64,000 bases of DNA. Origin: Pseudocercospora fijiensis CIRAD86. Taxonomy: Eukaryota > Ascomycota > Dothideomycetes > Mycosphaerellales > Mycosphaerellaceae. Under the pieces are notes generated by a model, which saw nothing but the letters and a program-made list of their open reading frames with translations, did not search any database and had not been told where the DNA came from. The stretch is taken from positions 1,906,549-1,970,548 of the forward strand of contig NW_006921533.1 of NCBI RefSeq assembly GCF_000340215.1. Direction: 5' to 3'. The position numbers were made by a program, and so were the translations under genes. Shown in pieces: positions 61,107 to 64,000 of this stretch; position 1 is the stretch's first letter, and every line of letters starts with the position of its first letter.

Positions 61107-61250
61107 CTACGTAACTAGTGCTAATTAGGGCAGAAACAGTCTCTAGCAGAGTATCTTGTTATCGTTGTCACTTAAGGAAGGTTGCTAGAGTCTAGGAATC
61201 TAGAGGGAAGTAGTCCTAGAAGGGTAGAGGGGTTAGGTTCGGCTATCTTT

Positions 61251-61278
61251 CTAATACTACCCCCGGGGTGTTATTAGG
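61251..61278 (+). repeat. CCCCGGGG palindrome 10 (B-prime, after pol)
   Basis: TAATACTACCCCC and GGGGTGTTATTAGG arms, the best preserved copy. Confidence 0.9.
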
Positions 61279-61549
61279 AAAACACGCCTCGTATAGTTCT
61301 ATCTAAGGAAAAACAAGAGTAAAGGAATAAAGTTATAGCAACATCTCGAAGGCAAAAGAGCAATATAATAAACAAAGTAAAAGCAAAAGAGGGTAGCAAC
61401 TATAAGTATTAACATCCGTAGGAACAAGTAGTAAGGACTAAAGCTATAGGGCGGCACTACATTAATAGCGCGGAGAAGGTAAGGAAAACAACGTAGTAGA
61501 GGCAGGGAAAGACAAGCAATTATTTAGTCTCGGGATCTAGCTATAATTC

Positions 61550-64000
61550 TAGGCGGTCTTCGTCGCTAGACTAGTCGAGCTCCTCTTCGGAGTTAGAGTT
61601 AGATAGCTAGAAGTCTAGTTTACTATCGGAATCAACATCGGAAATACTCTACGCGCAATTAATACGTATATAACCCTCCCTTTGTTTATAAGTCATTCCT
61701 AATAGCTTACTAAGATGTATCTAGGGATGCGTATAGTTGTCGGGTAGAACAGGATCTATAATCGCGGTAGGATCCTCCTCTCGATAGGTATCTAAGGTCG
61801 GTAGAGGGTCTATAGAGGCATTGACTTCCTCCTCGGTCGGGGGAGGGCGGGTAGGCTCTCTTAATTCGACGATCTTTTTTAGGTTAGCTCGGGGGTACGA
61901 GTGCTTCAAAGTAGCACTATTAAGTTCCTAAAGTCGGTACGTAGAACTATCGTAAAGGACCTCCTACACTCTATAAGGCCCTTTCTATTTAAAGGCTAGC
62001 TTATAGGAGTAACTATACTCTAACTCGGACCGGTATAGGAGAACTATATCGCTAACCTTTAGAGGCTCCTAATTAATAGCATTATAGTTATCAAAATACT
62101 ACTTAGCCTCTTTACGAAGGCGCCGTTATCGAGCAAGTCCCTCCTAAGAAGTAGTAGTTATATCCTTAAGAGCCTTAGCGCGTAGGGTAAGGAGATCCGC
62201 TCTAGTACGAACAGACCCCTAATCGTAAACGCTATGCGTGCGATAGGACAACTCAATAGGAAGAACGGCGTCCCTCCTAATTATAAGCTCTGCTAGCGTA
62301 AGTCTAGTCGTGTCGATAATAGTAGTTCGATCCGCCTAGAGAAGGGCCGGGACCCGGATAGAGATAGGAACCGACCTGTCCCCTCTATTAGTTATCTTAG
62401 ACAGGGCATCAATTAAAGACCGATAGCTACGTTTAATAATAGCATTCGACTAGGGATAGTATAGGGAGATACGAACGTTTTTCGCCCTATACGAAACAAG
62501 CAGTACTTGAACTTCTTTAGCTATATTGTTCGTAGCGTTGTCTAAGATAATCTCGTAAGGTATTCCCTAGCGGCAAAACAGATCTTTAAATAGGAAGGTA
62601 GCTATGTTACGAGTATTAATAGCGCCGTAGCCCTTATAGAAATAATAGGCCTCTAGCTATCGAGAAAGACCCTCCCGAATAATATACAAGCTATTATTGC
62701 GACTAAGATAGACCCCGTCGCTATACTATTGTTCTCCGACTAATTAGGTAGCAGGAATACGCAGTTCCCCTAGACGTCGGTAGCTATTCCTAAAATTGCA
62801 CTTAGGATAGCTCTTATAGTAGCGGGAGATATCAGCCTATACGCTATCCTACTAGTAGCGCCGACGAAGGACATCGAAGGTGCCTTCCGCCGCCCGGTAG
62901 CCGAGCTTATCGTAAACGGAACGAAGGATCTCTTATCGGGCTGCTAGGTCGTTAATAACACGCTAGAGAGGTGCATTAACTATCGCTTGTCGCTAAAGGA
63001 TTCGATCTTTAACTAGGAATCGTCGAGAATAGCGAATAACCCGACGGTATTAACTCTTTAATAGGCTAGGCGCTTTCTTCGTATAGGTTAGGAAGTAGGC
63101 GATATAATAGGAGTCGTCGGAGTAGACCCTATTAAGGATATTATCCCTCTCTAGTTTATCCGCCTTAGCTTTAGTCTAGTCGTTACCGTTAGTAGTAGGG
63201 CTCTCGTCGGGCTAGTTACTAGGTTAGTCGCTAGGTTAGTCGTTAGTAGTAGGCTAGGTAATCGCTAGTATAGCATTAATATAGAAGGCAGCGAAGAAGG
63301 TACGGTTAATTACTATATCGACATCCTCTTCTTCTATTATCTCGGCGATGTCCTCTTCTATAGCGGGCCTTCTAGAAAGGCTATCCGGTCTAGTGTACTT
63401 CTTACTAGGAACGTAGAAGACGTCGAAGTTAAACAAATAGATCTAGGCAACCTACCGAGCTATCGTAGAGTTTGGTAGGTCGGAGGCTATACGGTTAAGC
63501 TAATAGACTAGCGTCTAAGCATCGATTTCTAGACGAAAGAACACCCTAAAGAGCTATAGTCGGAACTTCTTAAGAGCCTTATAGACTCTAAGGCATTCTC
63601 GCTTACTAGTATCGTATCGGGCCTCGATCGGTTTCTATAGTCCGGAGTCGTACCTAATAGGATAACGCAAGGATAGCTCCTTACGGTTACACTATATTAG
63701 TATCTCGCTATAGCCTTCCCCGCTCGAGTCGATAGCAACAATTATTAAACCCGTACCCTCTAAGTAGTTAATAGATGTTAGTATAGGTGCGCTAACGAGC
63801 GCCTTAGTTACCGTATCCTTAGCCGCTTAGTAAACGGAGGTCTATTCGAATTTAGCATCCTTCTTAAGTAAGGCGTATAAGGGCTTGCATACTAATGCAA
63901 AGTTCTCGACCTAGATGCGGAAGTAGGAGACTACTCTAAGCTAGGTTCGGACATCCTTCTAACAGGTAGGATCCGGCTAGGACACTATCTTTAGGACCCG
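61550..64000 (-). pseudogene. Element B-prime pol (integrase, RNase H, part of RT)
   Basis: Runs off the window. Text equals the C-terminal half of B pol: FDVFYVPSKKYTRPDSLSRR at 63,436-63,370 and the Pro-rich tail ending near 61,720. The integrase zinc-site region lies near 62,900. Confidence 0.75.

Larger units (their letters stand above)
57156..64000 (-). mobile_element. Element B-prime: second, inverted copy of B (incomplete)
   Basis: Minus strand; it enters at its 3' LTR (57156-57435) and leaves the window inside pol. Colinear with B from about 40,802 to 47,489. It has ~150 nt (about 61,085-61,235) missing from B, between pol and ORF3. It is inserted in the old helicase layer; the 5-bp flank at 57151-57155 is TATAG, and the other flank is outside the window. 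Confidence 0.88.

Noticed and set aside
36255..61278. CCCCGGGG palindromes as a CRISPR-like array or as intron borders
   Set aside because: Spacings are hundreds to thousands of bases and irregular, and the copies lack GT-AG ends; neither reading fits.

Overview
The window looks like nuclear DNA of a filamentous ascomycete (Pezizomycotina; a Dothideomycete of the Mycosphaerella type is my guess). Reasons: compact protein genes with 49-63 nt GT-AG introns, fungal housekeeping orthologues on both strands, and a long retrotransposon block carrying the mark of repeat-induced point mutation (RIP): TG/CA dinucleotides depleted in favour of TA, and Trp codons turned into TAG. No species can be named from the sequence alone.

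Positions 1-22.3 kb are gene-rich. In order: an Irc6/p34-type clathrin-adaptor accessory protein (+), a secreted Ser/Gly-rich GPI-type protein (-), a microbial-type PARG-domain protein (-), the TRAPP subunit Trs31 (+), the pre-rRNA processing factor Las1 (-), an ATP-NAD kinase (+), the mitochondrial inner-membrane protease subunit Imp2 (+), a D-malate/tartrate-type dehydrogenase (-), a glycolipid transfer protein (+), a METTL16-type RNA methyltransferase (-), a Myb/SANT-like protein (+), a long protein joining two zinc-binding motifs to a CTDK-I-type cyclin and an RD/RE-rich tail (-), and an unrecognised basic protein whose 5' half is interrupted by a 20-bp inverted repeat (+). Several pairs are divergent and share short promoters. 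A ~170-bp tandem duplication (22.31-22.66 kb) marks the edge of this domain.

From about 22.86 kb to the end everything is RIP-mutated repeat DNA, and its nesting can be read. The oldest layer (22.86-31.20 kb, resuming 55.86-57.15 kb) holds a DUF6589-like gene remnant (+) and a RecQ-type helicase remnant (-). A Ty3/Gypsy chromovirus ('A', 31,209-55,854, 199-nt LTRs, GACTT target duplication) split the helicase in frame. Inside A sit a second, unusual Ty3/Gypsy element ('B', 35,332-47,489, 280-nt LTRs) and a Ty1/Copia element ('C', minus strand, 49,406-54,725). A second copy of B (B-prime) lies inverted at 57,156 and runs off the end of the window.

Element B is the most unusual object here. 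Besides gag and pol it carries a third ORF of 913 codons between pol and the 3' LTR, kept in frame in both copies. A ~26-bp GC-cored palindrome (CCCCGGGG flanked by TAATA-type arms) recurs ten times and sits at the boundaries between its ORFs; single copies occur at the end of pol in A and at the gag/pol junction of C.
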